Positions 55,590 through 64,000 of a DNA stretch of 64,000 nt are shown here, piece by piece; the stretch's first letter is position 1; each line of letters opens with the position of its first letter. The position numbers were made by a program, and so were the translations under genes. The notes beneath the pieces were generated by a model. It was not told the DNA's origin, made no database searches, and saw nothing but the letters and a program-made list of their open reading frames with translations. Source of the stretch: Arenibacterium halophilum. GTDB taxonomy: Bacteria > Pseudomonadota > Alphaproteobacteria > Rhodobacterales > Rhodobacteraceae. Location: the NCBI RefSeq assembly GCF_005938225.1, contig NZ_VCPC01000002.1:310001-374000 (forward strand), written 5' to 3'.

Positions 55590-57233
55590 TTACACCAGCC
55601 GCGACGTTTCCTTGGCTGCGCGCACGAAATCGGCAAACAGCGGGTGCGGCTCGAAGGGTTTCGATTTCAGCTCGGGGTGGAACTGCACGCCGATGAACCA
55701 CGGGTGATCCTGCCATTCGACGATCTCGGGCAGGCGGCCATCGGGCGACATGCCGGAAAACTTCAACCCGACCTCTTCCAGCTTTTCGCGATAGCGCAGG
55801 TCAACTTCATAGCGGTGGCGGTGGCGCTCCTCGATCTGAGTGCTGCCGTAGACCTCGGCCACCTTGCTGCCCTCGGCCAGCATGGCGTCATAGGCGCCAA
55901 GGCGCATGGTGCCGCCTTTGTCGTCATCGACCTTGCGTTCCACGGTGTGGTTGCCCTGCACCCATTCCTTCAGGTGATAGACAACGGGTTCAAACCGCTT
56001 CTTGCCGGCCTCGTGGTCAAATTCCTCGGACCCGGCGGTCTTCATCCCGGCCACGTTGCGCGCCGCCTCGATCACCGCCATCTGCATCCCCAGGCAGATG
56101 CCAAGGTAGGGCACCTTGCGGGTGCGGGCGAATTCCGCCGCCTTGATCTTGCCCTCGGTGCCGCGTTCGCCAAAGCCGCCGGGCACAAGGATGGCGTGAA
56201 ACCCTTCCAGGTGGGGCGCCGGATCTTCGGTGTCGAAAATCTCGGCATCGACCCATTCGACACGCACCTTGACCCGGTTCGCCATGCCGCCGTGGGTCAG
56301 TGCCTCGGCGATGGATTTATAGGCGTCTTCCAGCTGGGTGTACTTGCCCACAATCGCAACCTTCACCTCGCCTTCGGGGTTGTAGATGCGGTCGGCCACG
56401 TCTTCCCAGCGGTCCAGGTTGGGGCGCGGCGCCGGGGTGATCTGGAACGCATCCAGCACCGCCTGATCCAGCCCTTCGCGGTGATAGGCCAGCGGCGCCT
56501 CGTAGATCGATTTCAAATCCTGCGCGGCGATCACGCTGTCGGGGCGCACGTTGCAGAACAGCGCCAGCTTTTCGCGTTCCTTGGCCGGGATCGGCCCTTC
56601 CGAGCGGCAGACAAGAATGTCGGGCGCCAACCCGATCGAGCGCAATTCCTTCACCGAGTGCTGGGTCGGTTTGGTCTTCAGCTCGCCGCTCGCCTTGATG
56701 TAGGGCAGCAGGGTCAGATGCATGAAAATGCACTGACCGCGCGGGCGGTCCTGGCTGAACTGGCGGATGGCCTCGAAAAACGGCAACCCTTCGATATCAC
56801 CCACGGTGCCGCCGATCTCGCACAGCATGAAATCGACCTCGTCCTCGCCGATGGCAATGAAATCTTTGATTTCATTCGTCACATGCGGGATCACCTGAAT
56901 GGTCTTGCCCAGATAATCGCCCCGGCGTTCCTTCTCCAGCACGGTCGAATAAATCCGCCCCGAGCTGACCGAGTCGCTCATGCGGGCGGCGACGCCGGTG
57001 AAGCGTTCGTAATGCCCGAGGTCCAGATCGGTTTCCGCGCCGTCGTCGGTGACGAATACCTCGCCGTGTTCAAACGGGCTCATCGTGCCGGGGTCGACGT
57101 TCAGGTAGGGGTCCAGCTTGCGCAGGCGCACCGAAAACCCACGCGCCTGCAGAAGCGCCCCCAGCGCCGCCGAGGCAAGGCCCTTGCCAAGCGAAGAAAC
57201 CACACCGCCGGTGATGAAGATGAAACGCGCCAT
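55590..57233 (-). CDS. pyrG: CTP synthase
   Basis: 547 aa from ATG 57233 ([29 protein letters not shown]). The synthetase domain is followed by a GATase domain with nucleophile Cys380 in [10 protein letters not shown] and His/Glu in [14 protein letters not shown]. It converts UTP and glutamine to CTP. It lies downstream of secG, a common arrangement in alphaproteobacteria. An in-frame extension to 57314 has no ribosome site and is rejected. Confidence 0.97.
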   Translation of the reverse strand: MARFIFITGGVVSSLGKGLASAALGALLQARGFSVRLRKLDPYLNVDPGTMSPFEHGEVFVTDDGAETDLDLGHYERFTGVAARMSDSVSSGRIYSTVLEKERRGDYLGKTIQVIPHVTNEIKDFIAIGEDEVDFMLCEIGGTVGDIEGLPFFEAIRQFSQDRPRGQCIFMHLTLLPYIKASGELKTKPTQHSVKELRSIGLAPDILVCRSEGPIPAKEREKLALFCNVRPDSVIAAQDLKSIYEAPLAYHREGLDQAVLDAFQITPAPRPNLDRWEDVADRIYNPEGEVKVAIVGKYTQLEDAYKSIAEALTHGGMANRVKVRVEWVDAEIFDTEDPAPHLEGFHAILVPGGFGERGTEGKIKAAEFARTRKVPYLGICLGMQMAVIEAARNVAGMKTAGSEEFDHEAGKKRFEPVVYHLKEWVQGNHTVERKVDDDKGGTMRLGAYDAMLAEGSKVAEVYGSTQIEERHRHRYEVDLRYREKLEEVGLKFSGMSPDGRLPEIVEWQDHPWFIGVQFHPELKSKPFEPHPLFADFVRAAKETSRLV

Positions 57234-57343
57234 AGGTGTTGCTGGCTCCCGTGAGTGTTCGCAGAAAATAAGTGATCGGCGGCTCCCGAAAAACCGCTGC
57301 CCACGGGAGTTCACCTATAGAGGATTCGTCGGCCAAGGGCAAG

Positions 57344-57370
57344 AGAACCGCAAGATGCTGTTGCGGTTCT
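57344..57370 (-). terminator. stem-loop between secG and pyrG
   Basis: AGAACCGCAA (57344-57353), loop gatgctg, TTGCGGTTCT (57361-57370): a perfect 10-bp stem just after the secG stop on the minus strand. The following sequence is not strongly T-rich, so partial termination is likely. Confidence 0.55.
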
Positions 57371-57401
57371 TAACCTGTCGGCAAGGTCTTGTAGACTGGT
57401 G

Positions 57402-57770
57402 TCAGTCGGCGCGCGGCACCAGCGGGGCGTCGTCGCCCTGTGTCGGGGGCAATAGGTTGCCCGCATCCGGCACTGGCAACGGATCGGCACTTTCGCCTTG
57501 TGTGGGCTGATCGCCCAGACGGTCAAGAACCGAAGTGCCGGCCGCTTTTTCCGCCGCGATGATCGTCAGCGCCAGCGAGGTACAGATGAAAGCTGCCGCA
57601 AGAAGCCATGTCAGCTTGCCCAGGGCCGTTGCCGCCGCGCGGCCGCTCATCGCGCCGCCACCGCCACCGCCGCCCATTCCAAGGCCGCCGCCTTCCGAGC
57701 GCTGGAGCAGAACGATCCCGATCAGCCCGAAGGCAAGGATCAGGTGGATGATGAGAACGACGTTTTCCAT
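57402..57770 (-). CDS. secG: preprotein translocase subunit SecG
   Basis: 122 aa. Two TM helices (VVLIIHLILAFGLIGIVLLQ and LTWLLAAAFICTSLALTIIAA) flank the glycine-rich loop RSEGGGLGMGGGGGGGAMSG. A proline/acid-rich C-terminal tail follows. It assists SecYE in export. Divergent from the nitrile hydratase operon. Confidence 0.95.
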   Translation of the reverse strand: MENVVLIIHLILAFGLIGIVLLQRSEGGGLGMGGGGGGGAMSGRAAATALGKLTWLLAAAFICTSLALTIIAAEKAAGTSVLDRLGDQPTQGESADPLPVPDAGNLLPPTQGDDAPLVPRAD

Positions 57771-57909
57771 GCGATTGTTCGGCTCCGGTCAGTAACGGGG
57801 GGTATCTATGCAAGATTGCCGCGCGGGGCAAGAGAGCTTTGCCGCCCTGCGGCAGGGACACATGGACGCGCGTGTGGACAGGTGGGAAACAAGCGTGCAA
57901 TCTGCGCCC

Positions 57910-58530
57910 ATGCCACATGACCATTCGGGCGATGCCCACCCTCATTCCCTGCTGCCCTCCGATCCCGCCCTGCGCGTCAAGGCGCTGGAAACGGTACTGG
58001 TGCGGCGCGGTCTGGTCGATCCGGCGGCGCTGGATGCGATCATCGATACCTATGAAAACAAGATCGGCCCGAAAAACGGGGCCGATGTGGTCGCGCGCGC
58101 CTGGAGCGATCCGGGCTTTCGCGCCGATTTGCTGGCCGATGCTACGGCGACCGTTTCGGCGCTGGGGTATTACGGACGGCAGGGCGAACATATCGTGGCG
58201 GTGGAAAACACGCCCGAGACTCACAACATGGTCGTTTGTACCTTATGTTCCTGCTATCCGTGGCCTTTGCTGGGCATCCCGCCCGCGTGGTACAAATCGG
58301 ATGCCTATCGCGCCCGCGCGGTGCGCGAGCCGCGCAAGGTGCTGGCCGATTTCGGCGTGGCGCTGCCGCCCGACACCGCCGTGCGCGTGTGGGATTCAAC
58401 CGCCGAGGTCCGTTATCTTGTCATCCCGATGCGACCCGAAGGCACCGACGGCCTCAGCCGCGAGGAGTTGGCCGCGCTGGTTTCGCGCGATTCGATGATC
58501 GGCACGGCGCTGGCGGGAGCCGCCGCATGA
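57910..58530 (+). CDS. nthA: nitrile hydratase alpha subunit, cobalt type
   Basis: 206 aa from ATG 57910. The metal motif is VCTLCSCY (Cys110, Cys113, Cys115); Thr rather than Ser after the first Cys marks the cobalt type. Family blocks: [21 protein letters not shown] and [29 protein letters not shown]. The ribosome site is weak; GTG 57895, after GTGGGA, is a possible alternative. The metal motif uses codons unusual here (TGT, TTA, TGT). It hydrates nitriles to amides with the beta subunit. ATGA overlap with nthB. Confidence 0.95.
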   Translation: MPHDHSGDAHPHSLLPSDPALRVKALETVLVRRGLVDPAALDAIIDTYENKIGPKNGADVVARAWSDPGFRADLLADATATVSALGYYGRQGEHIVAVENTPETHNMVVCTLCSCYPWPLLGIPPAWYKSDAYRARAVREPRKVLADFGVALPPDTAVRVWDSTAEVRYLVIPMRPEGTDGLSREELAALVSRDSMIGTALAGAAA

Positions 58531-59198
58531 CCCGCGTGCACGATATGGGCGGCCGATTTGGCGACGGACCGGTGATCCCCGACCCCGAGGGCGAGGTGTT
58601 TCACGACGACTGGCACGGCCGCGCGCTGGCGCTGACGCTGGCGGCCGGCGCGCTGGGGCAGTGGAACCTTGATATTTCGCGCCACGCCCGCGAGAGGCTG
58701 GGCCCGGATTACAACCGCTTCAGCTATTACGAGAAATGGATCGCGGCGACGGCCGATCTGCTGGTGGAAAACGGCGTGCTCGACGCCTCGGAGCTGACCG
58801 GCGACGCAACCGATGCGCCGCACCCGCTGGCGGCCCGCAAGCTGGCTGCCGAGGCCGTTTCCTCCGCGCTGTCGCGTGGCGGGCCGGTGGATCGCGATGC
58901 CGGGCCCGCCCCGATTTTTCAACCGGGGCAGGCGGTGCTGGTGCGCCGCCCCGCCGACAGCCAGCTGGTCGAAGGCGGGCACACGCGGCTGCCGGCCTAT
59001 GCCGCTGGCGCGCGGGGCAAGGTGCTGCGTTGCCACGGAAATCACATCCTGCCCGATGCCCATGCCCACGGTCTGGGCGAAGCGCCCGAGCCGGTGTACG
59101 CGGTGGCCTTCCCGGCCTCTGAACTCTGGGCGCATCCCGAACACCCCCGCGACGAGGTGGTGATCGACCTGTGGCAATCCTATCTGACCGCCGCATGA
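58527..59198 (+). CDS. nthB: nitrile hydratase beta subunit
   Basis: 223 aa, starting [30 protein letters not shown], a characteristic beta-subunit N-terminus (MNG/VHDMGG type). The C-terminal SH3-like part contains [56 protein letters not shown]. Its ATG overlaps the alpha stop and its stop overlaps the accessory gene start, so the three are made together. Larger in-frame upstream starts lie within nthA and are rejected. Confidence 0.95.
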   Translation: MTRVHDMGGRFGDGPVIPDPEGEVFHDDWHGRALALTLAAGALGQWNLDISRHARERLGPDYNRFSYYEKWIAATADLLVENGVLDASELTGDATDAPHPLAARKLAAEAVSSALSRGGPVDRDAGPAPIFQPGQAVLVRRPADSQLVEGGHTRLPAYAAGARGKVLRCHGNHILPDAHAHGLGEAPEPVYAVAFPASELWAHPEHPRDEVVIDLWQSYLTAA

Positions 59199-59515
59199 GC
59201 CGCCCGAAGGAACCCGCCTTTGCCGAGCCATGGCACGCGCAGATCTTTGCGCTGACGGTGCACCTGTCCGAGTCGGGGCGCTTTACATGGCCTGGCTGGG
59301 CCGAGCGGTTCGGCGCCACGCTGGCGCGGCACGGGCTGGCGCGCGACTTGGATGGCGGTGACGATTACTTTATCGCCTGGCTGGAAACGCTGGAAACCTT
59401 CATGGCCGAAACCGGAGCGGCCCCCGCACCGGAAACAGCCGAGGTCCGCGCCCGGTGGGAGGCCGCGTATCTGGCAACACCCCACGGCCAGCCCGTACAT
59501 ATCGACGAAACCTGA
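59195..59515 (+). CDS. nitrile hydratase accessory protein (P14K/NHase activator type)
   Basis: 106 aa: [61 protein letters not shown], ending with [10 protein letters not shown]. This is the small activator that resembles the beta N-terminus and helps load cobalt in the alpha subunit. ATG 59195 overlaps the nthB stop. Completes a three-gene NHase operon; no amidase gene follows. Confidence 0.9.
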   Translation: MSRPKEPAFAEPWHAQIFALTVHLSESGRFTWPGWAERFGATLARHGLARDLDGGDDYFIAWLETLETFMAETGAAPAPETAEVRARWEAAYLATPHGQPVHIDET

Positions 59516-59621
59516 CGCCCCGCGCCTTTCCCGCGCGGCGCGCGAATTTGCGGTTTCGCTGGTCGAACGGCGCCGCTATACCGGCGCGGGTTTGATCCAT
59601 TCGCAATCAGAGGACCATCTA

Positions 59622-60917
59622 ATGGCCAATGTCGTCGTGGTCGGCGCCCAGTGGGGCGACGAGGGTAAGGGCAAGATCGTGGACTGGCTGAGCGAGCGCG
59701 CGGATGTCATCGCGCGCTTTCAGGGCGGTCACAACGCGGGCCATACGCTGGTGATCGACGGCAAGGTCTACAAGCTGAACGCGCTGCCCTCGGGTGTGGT
59801 GCGCGGCGGCAAGCTGAGTGTCATCGGCAACGGCGTGGTGCTGGACCCCTGGCACCTGGTCAAGGAAATCGCCTCGATCCGCGAGCAGGGTGTGGAAATC
59901 ACGCCCGAAACGCTGATGATCGCGGAAAACACCCCGCTGATCCTGCCGATTCACGGCGAGCTGGATCGCGCGCGGGAAGAAGCGGCTTCAGCCGGGACCA
60001 AGATCGGCACCACAGGGCGCGGTATCGGCCCGGCCTATGAAGACAAGGTGGGGCGCCGATCGGTACGCGTGGCGGATCTGGCGGATGCCGAAACGCTGTC
60101 GGCGCGGGTTGATCGTGCCTTGCAGCACCATAACCCGCTGCGCCGGGGCCTTGGCATCGACGAAATCGACCGCGACGCGCTGATTGCCCAGCTGCAAGAG
60201 ATCGCGGCAGAAATCCTGCCCTATGCCGCTCCGGTCTGGAAGGTGCTGAACGAAAAGCGCAAATCGGGCAAACGCATCCTGTTCGAAGGCGCGCAAGGCG
60301 CGCTGCTCGACATTGATTTCGGCACTTACCCCTTTGTCACTTCGTCCAACGTGATCGCGGGGCAAGCAGCGACCGGCGTCGGCATCGGCCCCGGCTCGAT
60401 CGACTATGTTCTGGGCATCGTGAAGGCCTATACCACCCGCGTCGGGGAAGGCCCGTTCCCAAGCGAATTGCACGACGCCGATGGCCAGCGCCTGGGCGAG
60501 CGAGGCCGTGAATTCGGCACTGTCACTGGGCGCAAGCGGCGGTGTGGCTGGTTCGACGCGGCGCTTTTGCGTCAGACTTGCGCCACCAGCGGCGTGAACG
60601 GAATCGCGCTGACCAAGCTGGATGTGCTGGATGGGTTCGAGACGCTGAAGATCTGCGTAGGCTACGACTTGGACGGCACACGGCTGGACTACCTGCCGAT
60701 GGCCGCCGAACAGCAGGCGCGCTGCACGCCCGTCTACGAGGAAATGCCGGGCTGGTCCGAATCGACCGAGGGCGCGCGCAGCTGGGCCGATCTGCCCGCC
60801 GAGGCCATCAAGTATGTGCGCCGCGTCGAGGAACTGATCGAATGCCCGGTCGCGCTGTTGTCGACCTCGCCCGAGCGGGACGACACGATTCTGGTGACAG
60901 ACCCCTTCGCCGACTAG
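59622..60917 (+). CDS. purA: adenylosuccinate synthetase
   Basis: 431 aa from ATG 59622 (AGAGGACC upstream). N-terminal [62 protein letters not shown] and the C-terminal region [11 protein letters not shown]. It makes adenylosuccinate from IMP, aspartate and GTP. Followed 27 bases later by DUF2842. An in-frame extension to 59352 overlaps the accessory gene and is rejected. Confidence 0.97.
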   Translation: MANVVVVGAQWGDEGKGKIVDWLSERADVIARFQGGHNAGHTLVIDGKVYKLNALPSGVVRGGKLSVIGNGVVLDPWHLVKEIASIREQGVEITPETLMIAENTPLILPIHGELDRAREEAASAGTKIGTTGRGIGPAYEDKVGRRSVRVADLADAETLSARVDRALQHHNPLRRGLGIDEIDRDALIAQLQEIAAEILPYAAPVWKVLNEKRKSGKRILFEGAQGALLDIDFGTYPFVTSSNVIAGQAATGVGIGPGSIDYVLGIVKAYTTRVGEGPFPSELHDADGQRLGERGREFGTVTGRKRRCGWFDAALLRQTCATSGVNGIALTKLDVLDGFETLKICVGYDLDGTRLDYLPMAAEQQARCTPVYEEMPGWSESTEGARSWADLPAEAIKYVRRVEELIECPVALLSTSPERDDTILVTDPFAD

Positions 60918-60944
60918 GCGAAGGCCAGCCAAACGGAGGGTGCC

Positions 60945-61184
60945 ATGGCACTCAGCTACAAGGCGCGGCGGCGCTGGTCGCTTGTCATTCTGCTGATCGG
61001 GCTGCCGCTTTATATCGTGGTGGCGGTCACGGTCGTATCGCTGTTGGATCGCCCGTCCATCCTGGTTGAACTGGCGGTATACGTGGGGCTGGGCATTTTG
61101 TGGGCGCTGCCGTTCAAGTTCATCTTCAAGGGCGTCGGGCGCGAAGACCCGGAGGCCGGCAAGAATGACGGGGCCGGGCGCTAA
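60945..61184 (+). CDS. DUF2842 family small membrane protein
   Basis: 79 aa. MALSYKARRRWSLVILLIGLPLYIVVAV and LVELAVYVGLGILWALPFKFIFKGVGREDPE form two TM helices with a basic N-terminus and an acidic tail. I recognise the DUF2842 pattern, common in alphaproteobacteria next to purA. GGAGGG precedes ATG 60945. Overlaps the next gene by 20 bases. Confidence 0.9.
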   Translation: MALSYKARRRWSLVILLIGLPLYIVVAVTVVSLLDRPSILVELAVYVGLGILWALPFKFIFKGVGREDPEAGKNDGAGR

Positions 61185-62070
61185 CGCCGCCGCCGATATG
61201 CAGGCTGCCAACCGTCTGGGCAGCTTGTGGATGATTGCCTCGATGGCAAGTTTCGCTATCGAAGACTCGCTGCTGAAAGCGGCCGCCGCTACGCTGCCCG
61301 TGGGGCAGGTCATGATCCTGTTCGGGCTGGGCGGTGCGGTTGTGTTCGCGGCGCTGCTTTGGCGCGACGGCGCGCCGCTGTTCATCCCCGAGGTCGTTTC
61401 GCGCCCAATGCGCTGGCGCGTGCTGTTCGAGGTCACCGGGCGGCTGTTCTATACGCTTGCCCTTGCGCTGATTCCGCTATCGGTCGCCACGGTGATCCTG
61501 CAGGCGACTCCGCTGGTGGTGGTCGCGGGCGCGGCGCTGGTGTTTCGCGAACCCGTGGGCTGGCGGCGATGGACGGCGATTTTCATTGGCCTGCTTGGAG
61601 TCGTGGTGATCGTCCAGCCCAGCGGAGACAGTTTTTCGATGCTCTCGCTGCTGGCGGTGGTCGGCATGGCGGGCTTTGCCGGGCGCGATCTGGCAAGCCG
61701 CGCGGCCCCCGCCAGCATCCCCACCGCGATGCTGGGGCTATACGGATTTCTGGCGATCGTGGTCGCGGGCATTCTGTTTTCGCTCTGGCAGGGCGCGGCG
61801 TTTGTCCTGCCCGGGTCGCCGGCCGCTTTGGGCTTGGCGGGGGCGGTGCTGGCGGGCGTGACCGGCTATAGCTGTCTGATGAAGGCGATGCGCACTGGCG
61901 ATGTCTCGGCCGTGACCCCGTTCCGCTACACGCGCCTTCTGTTCGGCACCGCTCTGGGCGTTCTGGTCTTTGGCGAGGGGCTGACCTGGGCGATGGCCGC
62001 CGGGTCGGCGCTGATCCTGCTGTCGGGGTTGTTCATCATGTGGCGGGGCAAACAGGTGCGACCCAACTGA
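61165..62070 (+). CDS. DMT superfamily transporter (EamA domains)
   Basis: 301 aa with about ten TM helices and two EamA repeats (WMIASMASFAIEDSLLKAAAATLPVGQVMILFGLGGAVVFAALL opens the first; VTPFRYTRLLFGTALGVLVFGE marks the second). GGAGG at 61151-61155 sets ATG 61165 inside the end of the DUF2842 gene. Substrate unknown; it may export or import small metabolites. Confidence 0.88.
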   Translation: MTGPGANAAADMQAANRLGSLWMIASMASFAIEDSLLKAAAATLPVGQVMILFGLGGAVVFAALLWRDGAPLFIPEVVSRPMRWRVLFEVTGRLFYTLALALIPLSVATVILQATPLVVVAGAALVFREPVGWRRWTAIFIGLLGVVVIVQPSGDSFSMLSLLAVVGMAGFAGRDLASRAAPASIPTAMLGLYGFLAIVVAGILFSLWQGAAFVLPGSPAALGLAGAVLAGVTGYSCLMKAMRTGDVSAVTPFRYTRLLFGTALGVLVFGEGLTWAMAAGSALILLSGLFIMWRGKQVRPN

Positions 62071-62123
62071 AACGCCTTGCGCCGGACCGTTGTATGAACG
62101 ACCCGGCGCAAGGCATTGTTTCA
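62069..62123. terminator. shared convergent terminator
   Basis: GCCTTGCGCCGG (62074-62085) pairs with CCGGCGCAAGGC (62103-62114), and the flanking TGAAAC/GTTTCA extend the stem. It lies between two convergent genes and probably serves both. Confidence 0.7.
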
Positions 62124-62130
62124 GCGGCGT

Positions 62131-64000
62131 TTACCCGGCGGCGCGGCGGTCCGGGCGGAACCCGATATCGCTGCTGGCGGTAAAGCGGCCGCCGCTGGTT
62201 TTCTCGATCTTGCCATCGCGCAGCAGCTGCCCGAAAGACCGCAATCCGTCTTCGCGCTTGAACTCCTGGCCTTCCATCTGGCGGACCTTGTTCATCAGCT
62301 GCGGGCGTGAAAACTGGTTACGCCCTTCTACGAACGACATATAGGCCGCCGCCGCTTCCAGCAGCTCGGACAGGTCCGAGGCGCCCATCCGGTCGGCGAA
62401 TTCGGCGAAGCCGCCCGATTTGGCATCGGCGATGATGTCTTCGTCTTCTGACGCTACACGGCGCGGACGCACCGGGCCGCGATCCTTGGCGATGGTGTCC
62501 AGATCGATGCGCTGCTCGGCCACCAGTTTCAGCGGTGCGGGTCGCGTGCCCGCGGGGCGATCCGGGCGCTGGCCCGACCCCGACACGGGGCGACGCGGGC
62601 GCACCACGCTGGCCAGATCGTCGCGATAGGCGCCATCCTCTGCATCGTCCTGCGTCGGGCGCCCGGCGGCGCGATCGGCGGCGGCAACGGCAGCAGCGGC
62701 GCGCAACTGGGTATAGGTCGCGCGGTTGGTCGAGGATTGTTCATCCTCCATCTTTTCTTCTGCCGCTGCCATCAGGCGCGACAGGTCATCCTCGGACTTG
62801 GCCGGTGTCGTGTCCTGACGCAGGCGGTGCGGCGTCGGCTGATGCACGGCTGCATGGTCTTCCTCGGGGGCTTCCGCATCGGCCATGTCCGGTTCAGCCT
62901 CGGCCACATCCGGTTCTGCAGCGGCGAATTGCGCCTGAACGGCCGCCAGCTCGCGCATCAGGTCAGCTTCGTCTTCGCCCGAGAGGGTCGAGGCGGACAG
63001 TTCTTCGGCGTCGCCATCCTCGTCTTCGTCGTCATCAAGCGCAAACAGCGATGTGTCGATGTCATCCTCGGGAAGATCATCTTCTGACACGACCTCTGCT
63101 ATTGCCGCGTCAGACCCGTCGACGTCGTCGGTCAGTTCTTCGATCTCGCCTGCGGCCAGCGCGGCGTTCAGCTCGCTCCGCGACATGCGCAGAACACGCG
63201 GCGCGTCGTCGTCCGAATCGAGCAGGTTGACGATCTCGTCTTCTTCCTTGTCGGTCTCTTCGGCATCTTCTTCGGGGGCGTCAGCGGCCATCACAGCGGC
63301 CATCGGATCAAGGCCAAAGGCTTCCGGGGCGTCCGGATCGTCGAACAGCCCGTCGTCGTCGCCCCGGTCTTCTGCCTCTGCCACCGCTTCGTCGGCGTCG
63401 GTTGCATCTGCATCCAGTTCGGGCGTGTCGGCCAGATCCGCTGTCCCAAAGGCGTCTTCGGGATTTTCTTCCTCGACCAGATCGGCGTCGGGCGTGGTCT
63501 CTGCATCGTCTTCGCCGGTTTCTGCCGATGCATCGGACGCCACCGCATCAGGCGTCGGGTCATCCCGCACCTGCGTCAGAACCGACAGCGCGATAACCGA
63601 GTCATCCTCAGGGTCATAGTGTTCGTCATAACCATGCAGGTCTTGGCCGGTCGACAGGTCGGACAGATCGACATCGTCGGGCACGGCCTTGTCTTGCTTG
63701 ATGCTTGCCGCGTCGATCCGGGCCAACGCCTGGCCGATTTCATCCGGGGCGGCAGGCTGCGGAGCGGCGGCTTCGGCTTCTGCCACGTCATCAATCGCAA
63801 GCGCCTCGGACAGATCGCTGACCGTACCGACAAGCAGATCGGTCCCGTAATCGTCCTCTGTCTCTTGTGCGGGCTGCGGCTCGGCCCGCGACACCACGGC
63901 GCGGATACGCTGAAGTTTCGCGGCAATGCTGTCGGGTTCCGGGGCAGGCTGGGGGGCCACCTCTTCGGCTTCGGCAACGGGCATCGCGGCAGGTGCGGCC
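62131..64000 (-). CDS. long acidic low-complexity protein with conserved C-terminal domain (5' end outside window)
   Basis: At least 617 residues; the frame is open to the window edge (A-A-P-A-A-M-P-V-A-E...), so the true start is probably upstream. The body is rich in Asp, Glu and Ala (SDLSEALAIDDVAEAEA, DDDDEDEDGDAEE-like runs), probably disordered. A basic linker (VRPRRPVSGSGQRPDRPAG) leads to a C-terminal domain of about 90 residues (DLSELLEAAAAYMSFVEGRN, FSRPQLMNKVRQMEGQEF, LRSFGQLLRDGKIEKTSGGRF) that looks winged-helix-like. I recall homologues in roseobacters, sometimes labelled CheA-like, which I cannot confirm. Function unknown. Confidence 0.75.
   Translation of the reverse strand, partial: AAPAAMPVAEAEEVAPQPAPEPDSIAAKLQRIRAVVSRAEPQPAQETEDDYGTDLLVGTVSDLSEALAIDDVAEAEAAAPQPAAPDEIGQALARIDAASIKQDKAVPDDVDLSDLSTGQDLHGYDEHYDPEDDSVIALSVLTQVRDDPTPDAVASDASAETGEDDAETTPDADLVEEENPEDAFGTADLADTPELDADATDADEAVAEAEDRGDDDGLFDDPDAPEAFGLDPMAAVMAADAPEEDAEETDKEEDEIVNLLDSDDDAPRVLRMSRSELNAALAAGEIEELTDDVDGSDAAIAEVVSEDDLPEDDIDTSLFALDDDEDEDGDAEELSASTLSGEDEADLMRELAAVQAQFAAAEPDVAEAEPDMADAEAPEEDHAAVHQPTPHRLRQDTTPAKSEDDLSRLMAAAEEKMEDEQSSTNRATYTQLRAAAAVAAADRAAGRPTQDDAEDGAYRDDLASVVRPRRPVSGSGQRPDRPAGTRPAPLKLVAEQRIDLDTIAKDRGPVRPRRVASEDEDIIADAKSGGFAEFADRMGASDLSELLEAAAAYMSFVEGRNQFSRPQLMNKVRQMEGQEFKREDGLRSFGQLLRDGKIEKTSGGRFTASSDIGFRPDRRAAG

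Noticed and set aside
57234-57314. Longer N-terminus of CTP synthase (27 extra residues)
   Set aside because: [18 protein letters not shown] is the universal family N-terminus; the extension has no family resemblance.

Overview
The window is a gene-dense, high-GC stretch of a bacterial chromosome. Its gene content and protein styles fit the Rhodobacteraceae, most likely the marine Roseobacter group: a phaZ/phaC/phaP/phaR polyhydroxyalkanoate locus, gamma-glutamyl polyamine genes with paired glutamine-synthetase-like enzymes, a DUF1007-NicO metal pair, and secG-pyrG and purA-DUF2842 neighbours. I cannot name the genus. There are no rRNA genes, recognisable tRNAs, insertion sequences, phage genes or CRISPR arrays. 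Two genes run off the window: a large regulator at the left edge and an acidic protein at the right edge.

Layout. 1-4944: a SARP/BTAD-type ATPase regulator, divergent from a small cassette (58-aa ORF, homocysteine S-methyltransferase-like enzyme, small YRG-motif protein, GNAT acetyltransferase). 5113-8442: aminopeptidase N and small membrane proteins. 8644-12159: malate synthase G, a GlcG-like protein and a peptidase C26 hydrolase of the PuuD type. 12166-16577: a Tat-exported molybdenum hydroxylase (IorA/IorB type), its probable TetR regulator and a YeeE/YedE sulfur transporter. 16685-27909: a divergent dipeptide-type ABC importer (SBP and two permeases on one side, a fused double ATPase on the other) with two tandem M20 amidohydrolases, an MFS protein, a creatininase-family enzyme and an alpha/beta hydrolase. 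27969-31430: a chemoreceptor without a periplasmic sensor domain, a hydrolase-fold protein that has lost its serine nucleophile, and a DUF6151 protein. 31436-35922: PHA metabolism, with CTGC-N3-GCAG boxes that match the published PhaR-type site. 36764-37957: an isolated DegT/DnrJ aminotransferase.

38089-43579 is a six-gene thiamine operon (thiC-thiO-thiS-thiG-thiE-thiF), with overlapping or nearly abutting genes, led by a clear TPP riboswitch. 43623-52101 is a polar amino acid/polyamine ABC importer followed by gamma-glutamylation genes (two GS-like ligases, a class I amidotransferase, an FAD oxidase). A small gene lies on the opposite strand inside this operon. It encodes a 77-aa protein carrying the heptapeptide FEDPLFG three times, and it is the least explained item in the window. 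52230-55492 holds an orphan PhnD-type binding protein without a signal peptide, two TerB-fold paralogues and a NicO/DUF1007 pair. 55590-62070 holds pyrG and secG, a cobalt-type nitrile hydratase operon, purA, DUF2842 and an EamA transporter.

Overall the region reads as core biosynthesis (CTP, AMP, thiamine) interleaved with uptake and breakdown of nitrogen-rich organics (peptides or N-acyl amino acids, polyamines, nitriles), glyoxylate use and carbon storage. Family assignments come from motifs and remembered family knowledge; no database search was run.
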